From NCBI GenBank assembly GCA_964409295.1, contig CAYPCV010000222.1, positions 1 through 11,883 of the forward strand: a DNA stretch of 11,883 nt, in the 5' to 3' direction. This DNA is from UBA1140 sp964409295. Lineage in GTDB: Bacteria > Campylobacterota > Campylobacteria > Campylobacterales > Sulfurovaceae. The notes under the pieces are model-generated. The model worked only from the letters and a program-made list of their open reading frames with translations, had not been told where the DNA came from and ran no database searches. A program made the translations under genes and the position numbers. Below, piece by piece: positions 6,300 through 11,883 of this stretch; position 1 is the stretch's first letter, and every line of letters starts with the position of its first letter.

Positions 6300-7034
6300 C
6301 TATTTTTTTAATCCACGAATATATTTTAGCTCTTTAAGAGCAACTGGGTCTTTGGAATTGATGTTTAGAATCTCTTTATAGACAGCTTCGGCTTTTCTAA
6401 ACTCTTTTAGTTCAGTATAGCTGTATCCAATACCACGTTTAGCACGAAGAAGCTCTTTTTGTTTGAGTTCTTTTGGGCTAAAAAAGTTTGCAGATTTTTC
6501 TGCTAATTGATAGCTTGTTAATGCTTCTCTCCACGCTCTATTTATATGTTGTATGTGTCCTAATTCAGAGAGATATTTTGAGTTTGATGGCGAAAGATAG
6601 AGTGCTTTCTTAATATTCTTTTCTGCCAAACTTATCTCCTTTAACTCTAGTAGAGTGTAGGCTTTTAGATAATAGGCACGAGACCATGTTTCAGAGAGTA
6701 TATGAGCTGTTTTCCCCTCATTACTTGCTGTCATTAAATAGAAGTCATGCTCTGCTTGTGTACGTGCAGTATAGATGCGTTTAGAGCTATGAGCATAGGT
6801 TGTTTCATAATCTTTAATTACAGGATTAAAATAGTGAATAATTGCATCTTTTTTAACCCCTTTTCCTATAAGTTCTTTGCCTTTGTTTAGTAAATCATTA
6901 TGTTTTTTATCAACAACTATATAGTTACTGTTATTTGCTTGATTAATTTGAATAGTTTGTGTTGAACCTTTTTTTACAATAGGAGTACAGGCTGATATAG
7001 CAAAAATAGTGCCGAAAATTAATAGACTTTTCAT
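6300..7034 (-). CDS. TPR-repeat lipoprotein
   Basis: The preferred start is ATG 7034 (AAAGG at 7041-7045), not the upstream in-frame ATG at 7112, which would bury the signal sequence and overlap panC. The 244-residue product begins MKSLLIFGTIFAISAC, a lipoprotein signal with Cys16 followed by Thr-Pro. After a ~50-residue linker rich in Q, N and K, the chain is alpha-helical. Its second half holds about three tetratricopeptide repeats: one from RAYYLKAYTLLE to ALYLSPS, one around YLSELGHIQHINRAWREAL, and one from RAKRGIGYSYTELKEFRKAEAVYKEIL ending NSKDP. Such proteins act as scaffolds in the periplasmic face of the outer membrane, for example with secretion, pilus or polysaccharide machinery; no partner is visible here. 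It is transcribed divergently from panC. Confidence 0.82.
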   Translation of the reverse strand: MKSLLIFGTIFAISACTPIVKKGSTQTIQINQANNSNYIVVDKKHNDLLNKGKELIGKGVKKDAIIHYFNPVIKDYETTYAHSSKRIYTARTQAEHDFYLMTASNEGKTAHILSETWSRAYYLKAYTLLELKEISLAEKNIKKALYLSPSNSKYLSELGHIQHINRAWREALTSYQLAEKSANFFSPKELKQKELLRAKRGIGYSYTELKEFRKAEAVYKEILNINSKDPVALKELKYIRGLKK

Positions 7035-7059
7035 AAAATACCTTTGTTTTGATTTTCTC

Positions 7060-7069
7060 ATTATATAAT
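7060..7069. promoter_or_regulatory. Shared divergent -10 region of the TPR gene and panC
   Basis: The palindrome ATTATATAAT gives a TATAAT hexamer on the plus strand (7064-7069, for panC, leader ~20 nt) and on the minus strand (7060-7065, for the TPR lipoprotein, leader ~20 nt). The whole divergent spacer is 63 bp, so the two polymerases could not bind at once. Assignment rests on sequence match only. Confidence 0.45.
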
Positions 7070-7097
7070 AATAAAAATAAATTTTTACGAGGTATTT

Positions 7098-7934
7098 ATG
7101 ATTATCGTTCATACTATAGACGCACTATTTGAAGTAACTAAGATGTTACATGGAAGTATTGGGTTTGTTCCGACTATGGGGGCATTGCATGAAGGTCACT
7201 TAACACTTATCCGTCAAGCTCGAACTCAAAACCATACGGTTGTTGTCTCTATCTTTGTAAATCCTACACAGTTTTTAGAGGGCGAAGATTTGGATGCCTA
7301 TCCTCGTAAGGAAGAGGCTGACTCAAAGATTTGTGAATTAGCAGGGGTGGACATACTGTTTATGCCTACAGTAGCAATGATGTATGAATTAGATGAACTA
7401 TCTATTTCTGCACCTGCTATTCGTGGATTTATTTTAGAGGGTACAAAACGGGCAGGGCATTTTGATGGCATGTTGCAAGTGGTTATGAAACTTTTAAATT
7501 TAATTGCTTATAACAAACCTAGCTCTTTTAGAGCCTATTTTGGAAAAAAAGATGCACAACAACTAGTTCTTATAGAGCAGATGGTACGAAATTATTTTAT
7601 TAATGTAGAGATTGTTCCTTGTGATATTGTTCGTGATAGAGATGGCTTGGCATTGAGCAGTCGAAATATCTATTTGAGTAAAGAGGAGCGAAAAAAAGCA
7701 CTAAGCTTATCGCGTTCATTAAAGTCTGCAACAAGGATGCTATTAAAAAAAGAGTTTAATGTAAAACTTATAAAAAAAGAGATGCTTTTGGCTCTCTCTG
7801 AAATAGAGGTAGAGTATGTAGCTGTGGTTAATCGACAATTTAAAAGTATAGAGTATGTAGAGCTTGGAAATACAATTATTCTAGTGGCTGGGTCTGTGGG
7901 AACTACACGTCTTATTGATAATTTATGGGTTTAG
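7098..7934 (+). CDS. panC: Pantothenate synthetase (pantoate--beta-alanine ligase)
   Basis: PanC joins D-pantoate and beta-alanine with ATP, through a pantoyl-adenylate, to make pantothenate, the precursor of coenzyme A; it is cytosolic. The 278-residue length is normal. The nucleotidyltransferase fold is shown by PTMGALHEGHL with the HIGH-type motif HEGH at 31-34, FVNPTQF near 53-59, GHFDG and the ATP/pantoate site FGKKDAQQL (usually GEKDxQQ), then SSRNIYLS (KMSKS-equivalent loop) and the C-terminal end AGSVGTTRLIDN. The ATG is preceded by GAGG at 7089-7092. panB and panD are not in the window. A hairpin follows the stop, which faces the small membrane-protein gene tail to tail. Confidence 0.96.
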   Translation: MIIVHTIDALFEVTKMLHGSIGFVPTMGALHEGHLTLIRQARTQNHTVVVSIFVNPTQFLEGEDLDAYPRKEEADSKICELAGVDILFMPTVAMMYELDELSISAPAIRGFILEGTKRAGHFDGMLQVVMKLLNLIAYNKPSSFRAYFGKKDAQQLVLIEQMVRNYFINVEIVPCDIVRDRDGLALSSRNIYLSKEERKKALSLSRSLKSATRMLLKKEFNVKLIKKEMLLALSEIEVEYVAVVNRQFKSIEYVELGNTIILVAGSVGTTRLIDNLWV

Positions 7935-7935
7935 A

Positions 7936-7955
7936 AGGAGAAAATCATTTCTCCT
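7936..7955. terminator. Hairpin at the panC / small membrane protein convergence
   Basis: AGGAGAAA (7936-7943) pairs with TTTCTCCT (7948-7955) around a 4-nt loop that contains the stop codon of the minus-strand small gene (7945-7947). On the plus strand it begins 1 bp after the panC stop and is followed by a pyrimidine-rich tract (CTTTCTTCTCTTTCTC), so termination of panC is plausible but weak. Confidence 0.4.
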
Positions 7956-8082
7956 CTTTCTTCTCTTTCTCATCTTCTTGTTTTTCGCGAATTTTTTTAC
8001 CCACAAAAGCACTAATAGCAATTGCCCCATAAAATACTGCAAAGAAAAGAAGAATTTTTATAATTATATCCATAATAGTCAT
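7945..8082 (-). CDS. 45-residue single-pass membrane protein coupled to the ABC ATPase
   Basis: A 46-codon minus-strand frame begins with an ATG (8080-8082) directly after the TAA of the ABC ATPase gene (8083-8085). GAGGAG, encoding the last residues of the ATPase, sits 6 nt before this ATG, an ideal Shine-Dalgarno site, so the two are almost certainly translationally coupled. The product is MTIMD, a hydrophobic helix at about residues 5-28 (IIIKILLFFAVFYGAIAISAFVG), then KKIREK and a very charged tail ending KEKKEEK. By the positive-inside rule the C-terminal tail is cytoplasmic. I do not recognise the family. It could be a small subunit or regulator of the transporter. A plus-strand frame over the same bases has no such signals. 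Confidence 0.72.
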   Translation of the reverse strand: MTIMDIIIKILLFFAVFYGAIAISAFVGKKIREKQEDEKEKKEEK

Positions 8083-8730
8083 TTACAGCTCCTCTAATAT
8101 TTGATTTTCAAGTTTGTAGCTTTTGTTGCACAATTTTGCCATCTCTTCGTCGTGTGTGACCAATATCATGCCAGCATTATGTTGTTCTATATATTCCAAT
8201 AATACATCCATTACAAGCTGTGCTGTCTCTTTGTCAAGATTTCCTGTGGGTTCATCGGCAAAAATAAGTGTGGGTTTCTTGCTAAGAACTCTTGCTATCG
8301 AGACACGTTGCTGTTGACCTCCAGATAGCTCTCCAATTTTTTGTTCCATAAGCTCTTTTATCTCTAAACGTTCTAACAGTGAGTTGTCTATCTCTTCATT
8401 TGCCAAAAGGGTAGCAATTTCAAGATTTTCAATGGCTTTCATCCCTTTGAAAAGGTAATGAGCTTGAAAAACAATACCTAGTTTATTGCGTCGAATATCT
8501 TCAATATTATCTTCGGAAAGAGCATAAATATTTTTATCAAAAAGCTCTACTTTTCCAGAGTTTGGTCGGATAAACGATGAAAAAATATGTAAAAGAGTTG
8601 ATTTTCCTGAACCACTACGTCCTAGAATAGCAATACTCTCTTTTTCTTGAATTTTAAAATTGATATTTGAAAAAAGAGGATAGTCAAATGAGTGAGCAAT
8701 ATCCTCTGCTTTTAAAAGGGTTTTTGGCAT
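8083..8730 (-). CDS. ABC transporter ATP-binding protein, LolD/MacB-like
   Basis: The 215-residue protein is a single ABC ATPase domain with Walker A GRSGSGKST (37-45), Q-loop Gln89, signature LSGGQQQ (135-141), Walker B LIFADE (155-160) with catalytic Glu160, D-loop GNLD (163-166) and H-loop His193 in VTHD. The wording VFQAHYLF and ADEPTGNLD, together with the size, places it in the LolD/FtsE/MacB group, which energises lipoprotein release or mechanotransmission permeases. No permease gene (LolC/E or MacB type) is present in the window, so the partner must be encoded elsewhere or the small downstream membrane protein is part of the complex. The ribosome binding site is weak (AAGAAA-like). 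The 57-bp gap after the channel gene carries a possible own promoter. Confidence 0.9.
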   Translation of the reverse strand: MPKTLLKAEDIAHSFDYPLFSNINFKIQEKESIAILGRSGSGKSTLLHIFSSFIRPNSGKVELFDKNIYALSEDNIEDIRRNKLGIVFQAHYLFKGMKAIENLEIATLLANEEIDNSLLERLEIKELMEQKIGELSGGQQQRVSIARVLSKKPTLIFADEPTGNLDKETAQLVMDVLLEYIEQHNAGMILVTHDEEMAKLCNKSYKLENQILEEL

Positions 8731-8758
8731 GTTGTTTTTCTTTTTAATAAGGTAAACG

Positions 8759-8764
8759 ATTATA
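8759..8764 (-). promoter_or_regulatory. Possible internal promoter before the ABC ATPase
   Basis: On the minus strand TATAAT (plus 8759-8764) sits 28 bp before the ATPase start codon in the gap after the channel gene. No clear -35 is seen. It would let the ATPase and the small membrane protein be transcribed apart from the channel. Confidence 0.4.
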
Positions 8765-8787
8765 TAAGAACTTTGGTTAAATCTCTG

Positions 8788-9588
8788 TTATTTATTTTCA
8801 GATTTCAACTCTTTGATTTCTTCTCGTAATTTTCCTATCTCAGCTAGAACAATATCTAGTTTTTCCATCTCATCTTCATGTCCGTGGTCATCTTGGTCTC
8901 TTAGTTTTTCCATCTCTCCAATAATAACAGCAATAAAAAGGTTAAAGAAGACAAAAGCAGCGATAATAATAAAGCTGACAAAATAAATCCAAGACCAAGG
9001 ATAAATCTCCATTCCTTCGTACATAACGGCTGTCCACCCTTCAAAGGTAAGAATTCTAAATAGCGTAAGCATTGAAACTAAGAAATCGTCCCACAATCCA
9101 CTTGGAGCATCGGCAAAAAGGAAGTTTCCTATAATGGCATAGATATAAAAAATAATAAACATTAAAATAACAATATCTATAATCGAGGGTATAGCACCTA
9201 AAAGCATGTCGATAATTCTTTTTAAACCTGGGCGAACAGTAATAAGTCGTAAGATTCTAAAAATTCGTAAAAGTCGTGCTACGGCAGCCATTGTACTGTT
9301 TTCGAGTGGAATCAGAGTAATAACCACAATGACAAAATCAAAAAGATTCCATTTATCTTTGAAAAAGTCTAAAAAGTTCTCTTCGGCAGACATTTTAATA
9401 AGAATTTCTATCAGAAAATAGATGGTTACAAAGTAATCTAATAGATACATAACGGTCATGTACCCACTATCTACATCCATTAGACTTTTTAAGCCCAGTG
9501 CTGATGAGTAGATGACAATAATTGCTGTGGTTAAATTAGAGAACCATCGGGCTTCTCGTATCTTGGTAAGTTTTGGTTTTAATGGCAT
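8788..9588 (-). CDS. Voltage-gated cation channel (NaChBac-like 6-TM), Ca-type filter
   Basis: The 266-residue protein is a one-domain voltage-gated channel that would work as a homotetramer in the inner membrane. S1-S3 run from about 17 to 93, with the S2-S3 features FLIEILIK and KWNLFDF. S4 holds arginines every third position at 105, 108, 111 and 114. S5 spans ~133-158, the pore helix and filter LFRILTFEGWT lie at 176-186, and S6 spans ~200-224 (FFNLFIAVIIG). After S6 comes an acidic/His neck (DQDDHGHEDE, 231-240) and a C-terminal coiled coil (EKLDIVLAEIGKLREEIKEL), as in BacNav channels. The filter TFEGW has Gly at the place of Ser in NaChBac and NavAb (TLESW), and resembles calcium-channel filters. 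ATG 9588 follows AGGG at 9597-9600. Role unknown; signalling, motility or ion homeostasis are possible. Confidence 0.9.
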   Translation of the reverse strand: MPLKPKLTKIREARWFSNLTTAIIVIYSSALGLKSLMDVDSGYMTVMYLLDYFVTIYFLIEILIKMSAEENFLDFFKDKWNLFDFVIVVITLIPLENSTMAAVARLLRIFRILRLITVRPGLKRIIDMLLGAIPSIIDIVILMFIIFYIYAIIGNFLFADAPSGLWDDFLVSMLTLFRILTFEGWTAVMYEGMEIYPWSWIYFVSFIIIAAFVFFNLFIAVIIGEMEKLRDQDDHGHEDEMEKLDIVLAEIGKLREEIKELKSENK

Positions 9589-9618
9589 TACTATTTCCCT
9601 ATATTAATAATTTATGGG

Positions 9619-9627
9619 ATTTTAGCA
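9619..9627 (-). promoter_or_regulatory. Possible extended -10 promoter for the cation channel
   Basis: The minus strand reads TGCTAAAAT (plus 9619-9627), an extended -10 of form TGnTAAAAT, 30 bp before the channel start codon and just downstream of the post-tsf hairpin. No convincing -35 is seen. Confidence 0.4.
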
Positions 9628-9656
9628 CTAATAAGTTAAGGGGTGGTTAGTTAAGA

Positions 9657-9683
9657 TTATTCTCACGTTAAACGTGAGAATAA
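9657..9683 (-). terminator. Strong hairpin after tsf
   Basis: TTATTCTCACGTT (9657-9669) and AACGTGAGAATAA (9671-9683) are perfect 13-bp complements. The structure sits 21 bp after the tsf stop codon. Only a poor T-run follows on the minus strand (TCTTAACT), so it may be a terminator of the rpsB-tsf transcript or a 3'-end protecting hairpin; the perfect symmetry would also suit a protein-binding site. Confidence 0.55.
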
Positions 9684-9704
9684 GGGAAGAAATAGGGGAG
9701 GGGT

Positions 9705-10760
9705 TTACGCCATCTGTTTTGCAACTTCTGCTGCAAAATCTTCTTCGGCTACTTCGATTCCTTCTCCAACTTCTAATCGAATGAAATCTGTGATTGTTGC
9801 TTTACCACCAGAGATTTTTTCGATATGTTGACCAATAGTTACAGAATCATCCATAACATATTTTTGGTCAAGAAGTGCAAGCTCTTGGTCAAGAAGAGTG
9901 TTGTCAGAGATAAATCTTTCTAATTTACCTGGAACAATTCTATCCCAAATCTTTTCTGGCTTACCTTCTGATGCAAGTTCAGCTTCAATAGCTGATTTAG
10001 CAGTTGCAAGAACTTCATCGGTAATTTGCATCATACTTACATATTGAGGTACATTTTTAAGAGGTTTTTTAAGTCTTACCAACTCTTCGTTCTCTTTTTT
10101 AATTTTTTCAATTCTACCATTTGTTTCGTCAGCTACAAATTGAGCATCAAAATCTTTGTAAGAGAGAGTACTTGGACTCATTGCTGCTGCGTGCATTGCA
10201 ATATTTTTAAGTTCAACTCTTACTTTTTCAGCAGTTTGAGCATCTTCACATTTTGCACCAAGAAGTACAGCTACTCTTGAGTTTGCATGAACATAACCGT
10301 TAATTGCAACAGTTTCATCATCAGATGCAATCATTCCTGCACGTCTAACTACAAGATTTTCTCCGATAGTAGCAATTTTAAGTGAAAGGTACTCTGCAAA
10401 TGCTTGACCATTGATTTCAGAAGCATTAATCGCCTCTGCATCAGCCAAGTTGTTGTCAAAAGCATGAGCAGTAATTTCAGAAACAACAGCTTTAAATGTA
10501 TCGTTTTGAGCAACAAAGTCTGTTTGAGAGTTAATCTCAACAATTACTGCTTTTCTGTCTGAAACTTGAACAGAAACAACACCTTCTGCTGCTACTTTAC
10601 CAGCTTTTTTAGCAGCTGCACCAAGACCTTTTTCTCTAAGCCATGCAATTGCATCATCAAAATTACCATCAGACTCTTTTAATGCATTTTTACAATCCAT
10701 CATTCCTGCATTGGTAGCTTCTCTAAGTTTTTTAATATCTTTTGGTCCAAAGTTAGCCAT
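9705..10760 (-). CDS. tsf: Elongation factor Ts (EF-Ts)
   Basis: EF-Ts is the nucleotide-exchange factor that removes GDP from EF-Tu. The 351-residue protein has the N-terminal UBA-like domain (FGPKDIKKLREATNAGMMDCKNAL), then the EF-Tu-contacting loop TDFVA at 80-84, whose Asp-Phe displaces the Mg2+ of EF-Tu, and the two-part dimerisation core with HAAAMSPSTL. The length is near the Campylobacterota form, longer than the ~283 residues of E. coli; the insert with RIEKIKKENEELVRLKKPLKNVPQYV is probably helical or coiled. Its start codon is 3 nt after the rpsB stop, and AGGAG (10769-10773) lies within the last rpsB codons, so the pair is translationally coupled. Confidence 0.97.
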   Translation of the reverse strand: MANFGPKDIKKLREATNAGMMDCKNALKESDGNFDDAIAWLREKGLGAAAKKAGKVAAEGVVSVQVSDRKAVIVEINSQTDFVAQNDTFKAVVSEITAHAFDNNLADAEAINASEINGQAFAEYLSLKIATIGENLVVRRAGMIASDDETVAINGYVHANSRVAVLLGAKCEDAQTAEKVRVELKNIAMHAAAMSPSTLSYKDFDAQFVADETNGRIEKIKKENEELVRLKKPLKNVPQYVSMMQITDEVLATAKSAIEAELASEGKPEKIWDRIVPGKLERFISDNTLLDQELALLDQKYVMDDSVTIGQHIEKISGGKATITDFIRLEVGEGIEVAEEDFAAEVAKQMA

Positions 10761-10763
10761 TGC

Positions 10764-11883
10764 TTACGCTCCTGCCAATTCTTTAGCTTCTGCAACTGCC
10801 TCAGCTTTTACTTTTGCTGTTGTTGCTTCTTCTTCACTCATTGCAGCGATTTGTGCATATGTTGTGATTCCTGCAGCGTATAAGTTGTCTTGACCAACTT
10901 TACCAATACCTGAAAGTTTAGTAAGCTCATCTTTGTTTATTTCAGCATCTTCAACAGCTTCTTTAACAATCTCTTTTACTTCTGCTTCTGTTGGAACAGC
11001 TGTTGCTGCTACTACTTCTGGGTCTTCAGTTTGAGCCATCATTGCTTCGCCAAGTTCAGCGTCTGCTGCTGGTGCAACTTCTGCATCTTTACCTTCTTTT
11101 TCAGCCAATTCAGCTTGACCTTCAATAATCGCTTCAGCCATCTCTTTACAGAAAAGGTTAATTGAACGGATAGCATCATCGTTTCCTGGAATTGGGTAAT
11201 CAACAACATCTGGGTCACAGTTTGTGTCTAGTGGTGCAATAACTTTCATTCCCATTCTTTTTGCTTCTTTAACAGCAATATGCTCTTTAACAGCATCGAT
11301 AACGAACATCATGTCTGGAAGTTTTTTCATGTGTCTGAAACCTTCAAGATATGCAGAAAGTTTAGCTTTTTTACGAGTAAGCATTAACGCTTCTTTTTTA
11401 GTTAAAAGCTCTAATTGACCATTCTCTTCCATCTGCTCAATGATTTCGAGTTTTCTGATAGATTTTTTCATTGTTGGGTAGTTTGTTAACATTCCACCTA
11501 ACCATCTTGTCGATACAAATGGCATTCCACATCTAATAGCATGCTCTTTAACTGCTGAACGAGCTTGTTTTTTTGTTCCAACAAAGATAATTGTTTGACC
11601 TTCTGATGCTGCTTCTTTTACTACATTGAAATCACCTTGATACTCTGTTGTTATCCTTGCATCAAACTCACCATTTTGAAGTGCATTTAAACCAAAGATT
11701 GTATCTGCAAATGCTTTATCTACAACTTCTAAAGTGTTATTTACAACAGCGATAAGTTTAGTATAGTCTCCCTCTAAACCTGTTCCATCAACTCTTGCTT
11801 TTACATTTCCTTTTTCTATCTCTGCATATCCAGCTTCATAGTTTTTCAAAAGTAGCTCTAGTCTTTCTGTGATAGTGTTACTT
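10764..11883 (-). CDS. rpsB: 30S ribosomal protein S2, 5' end replaced by chemoreceptor sequence
   Basis: From about base 11612 leftward the frame is S2, which assembles late on the 30S head-body junction and helps recruit S1. Clear S2 segments are EGQTIIFVGTKKQA, RWLGGMLTNYPTMKKSI, LTKKEALML, FVIDAVKEHIAVKEA, DTNCDPDVVDYPIPGNDDAIR. The ~60 residues that normally precede this (including the GVHFGHQTR and WNPKM region) are absent. The frame is continuous with MCP linker sequence and open to the window edge; the TTG at 11849 is not a credible start. After the S2 core there is a ~115-residue extension: an Ala/Glu-rich stretch and, in the last 55 residues (10767-10931), a helix-hairpin-helix-like unit (KLSGIGKVGQDNLYAAGITTY). 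It is followed by tsf after 3 nt. I think the native gene is intact in the organism and this copy is chimeric. Confidence 0.85.
   Translation of the reverse strand, partial: SNTITERLELLLKNYEAGYAEIEKGNVKARVDGTGLEGDYTKLIAVVNNTLEVVDKAFADTIFGLNALQNGEFDARITTEYQGDFNVVKEAASEGQTIIFVGTKKQARSAVKEHAIRCGMPFVSTRWLGGMLTNYPTMKKSIRKLEIIEQMEENGQLELLTKKEALMLTRKKAKLSAYLEGFRHMKKLPDMMFVIDAVKEHIAVKEAKRMGMKVIAPLDTNCDPDVVDYPIPGNDDAIRSINLFCKEMAEAIIEGQAELAEKEGKDAEVAPAADAELGEAMMAQTEDPEVVAATAVPTEAEVKEIVKEAVEDAEINKDELTKLSGIGKVGQDNLYAAGITTYAQIAAMSEEEATTAKVKAEAVAEAKELAGA
11606..11883 (-). pseudogene. Fragment of a methyl-accepting chemotaxis protein (HAMP-like linker)
   Basis: The frame upstream of the S2 part encodes ~90 residues unlike any ribosomal protein. 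It reads ITERLELLLKNYEAGYAEIEKG, then NVKARVDGTGLEGDYTKLIAVVNNTLEVVDKAF, then ALQNGEFDARITTEYQGDFNVVKEA. Two HAMP-like units are visible: a G-N/E-x-x-A-R start, then a G-D-Y/F turn before the second helix (xxLxxxVNNT), as in the poly-HAMP linkers of Campylobacterota chemoreceptors. The second unit is cut in its second helix and continues as S2. The 5' part lies beyond the window and no signalling domain follows. The right boundary is fuzzy because NVVKEA suits both proteins. Confidence 0.7.

Noticed and set aside
6300..7112. Longer form of the TPR lipoprotein from an upstream ATG
   Set aside because: It would place 26 residues before the lipoprotein signal and overlap the panC start; the ATG at 7034 has a proper ribosome binding site.
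7915..8097. 60-codon plus-strand frame overlapping the end of panC
   Set aside because: No ribosome binding site suited to it and a very F/L-rich reading; the opposite strand carries the better-supported small membrane protein.
10764..11849. TTG at 11849 as start of an S2-containing protein
   Set aside because: The frame continues upstream without a stop to the window edge as MCP sequence, and no ribosome binding site precedes the TTG.

Overview
The window is AT-rich and gene-dense and looks like chromosomal sequence from a Campylobacterota (Epsilonproteobacteria) member, possibly a Sulfurovum/Sulfurimonas-type organism. This rests on the style of EF-G, EF-Ts and S2, on AAAGGA/AAGGAG ribosome binding sites, on T-rich stretches ahead of TATAAT -10 boxes, and on the envelope proteins. 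The genus is an inference. Both ends of the window cut through genes.

Layout. 1-1974 (+) is fusA (EF-G) without its first ~45 codons, closed by an intrinsic terminator. 2163-7034 is an envelope block: an outer-membrane beta-barrel protein (+), a small exported protein made of seven exact 11-residue repeats (+), a divergent ClC-type anion transporter (-), a second barrel protein (-) behind two abutting AT palindromes, a small lipoprotein (+) and a TPR lipoprotein (-) that converge with a 6-bp gap. 7098-7934 (+) is panC, divergent from the TPR gene over a 63-bp spacer.

7945-11883 (-) reads right to left as rpsB, tsf, a 6-TM voltage-gated cation channel, a LolD-like ABC ATPase, and a 45-codon membrane protein whose ATG directly follows the ATPase stop codon. 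rpsB-tsf is the classical translation operon with a 3-nt gap and a Shine-Dalgarno site inside the end of rpsB.

The most striking anomaly is at the right end. The rpsB reading frame lacks the first ~60 residues of S2. In their place, in frame, it carries HAMP-like linker sequence of a methyl-accepting chemotaxis protein that runs off the edge. Because S2 is essential, this is either a recombination/assembly chimera at short shared sequence or a highly unusual fusion. Other points of interest are a Ca-channel-like selectivity filter (TFEGW) in the cation channel, an LEA-like hendecad repeat protein, a helix-hairpin-helix-like tail on S2, and the small membrane protein coupled to the ABC ATPase. 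I saw no CRISPR array, insertion sequence, tRNA or rRNA.
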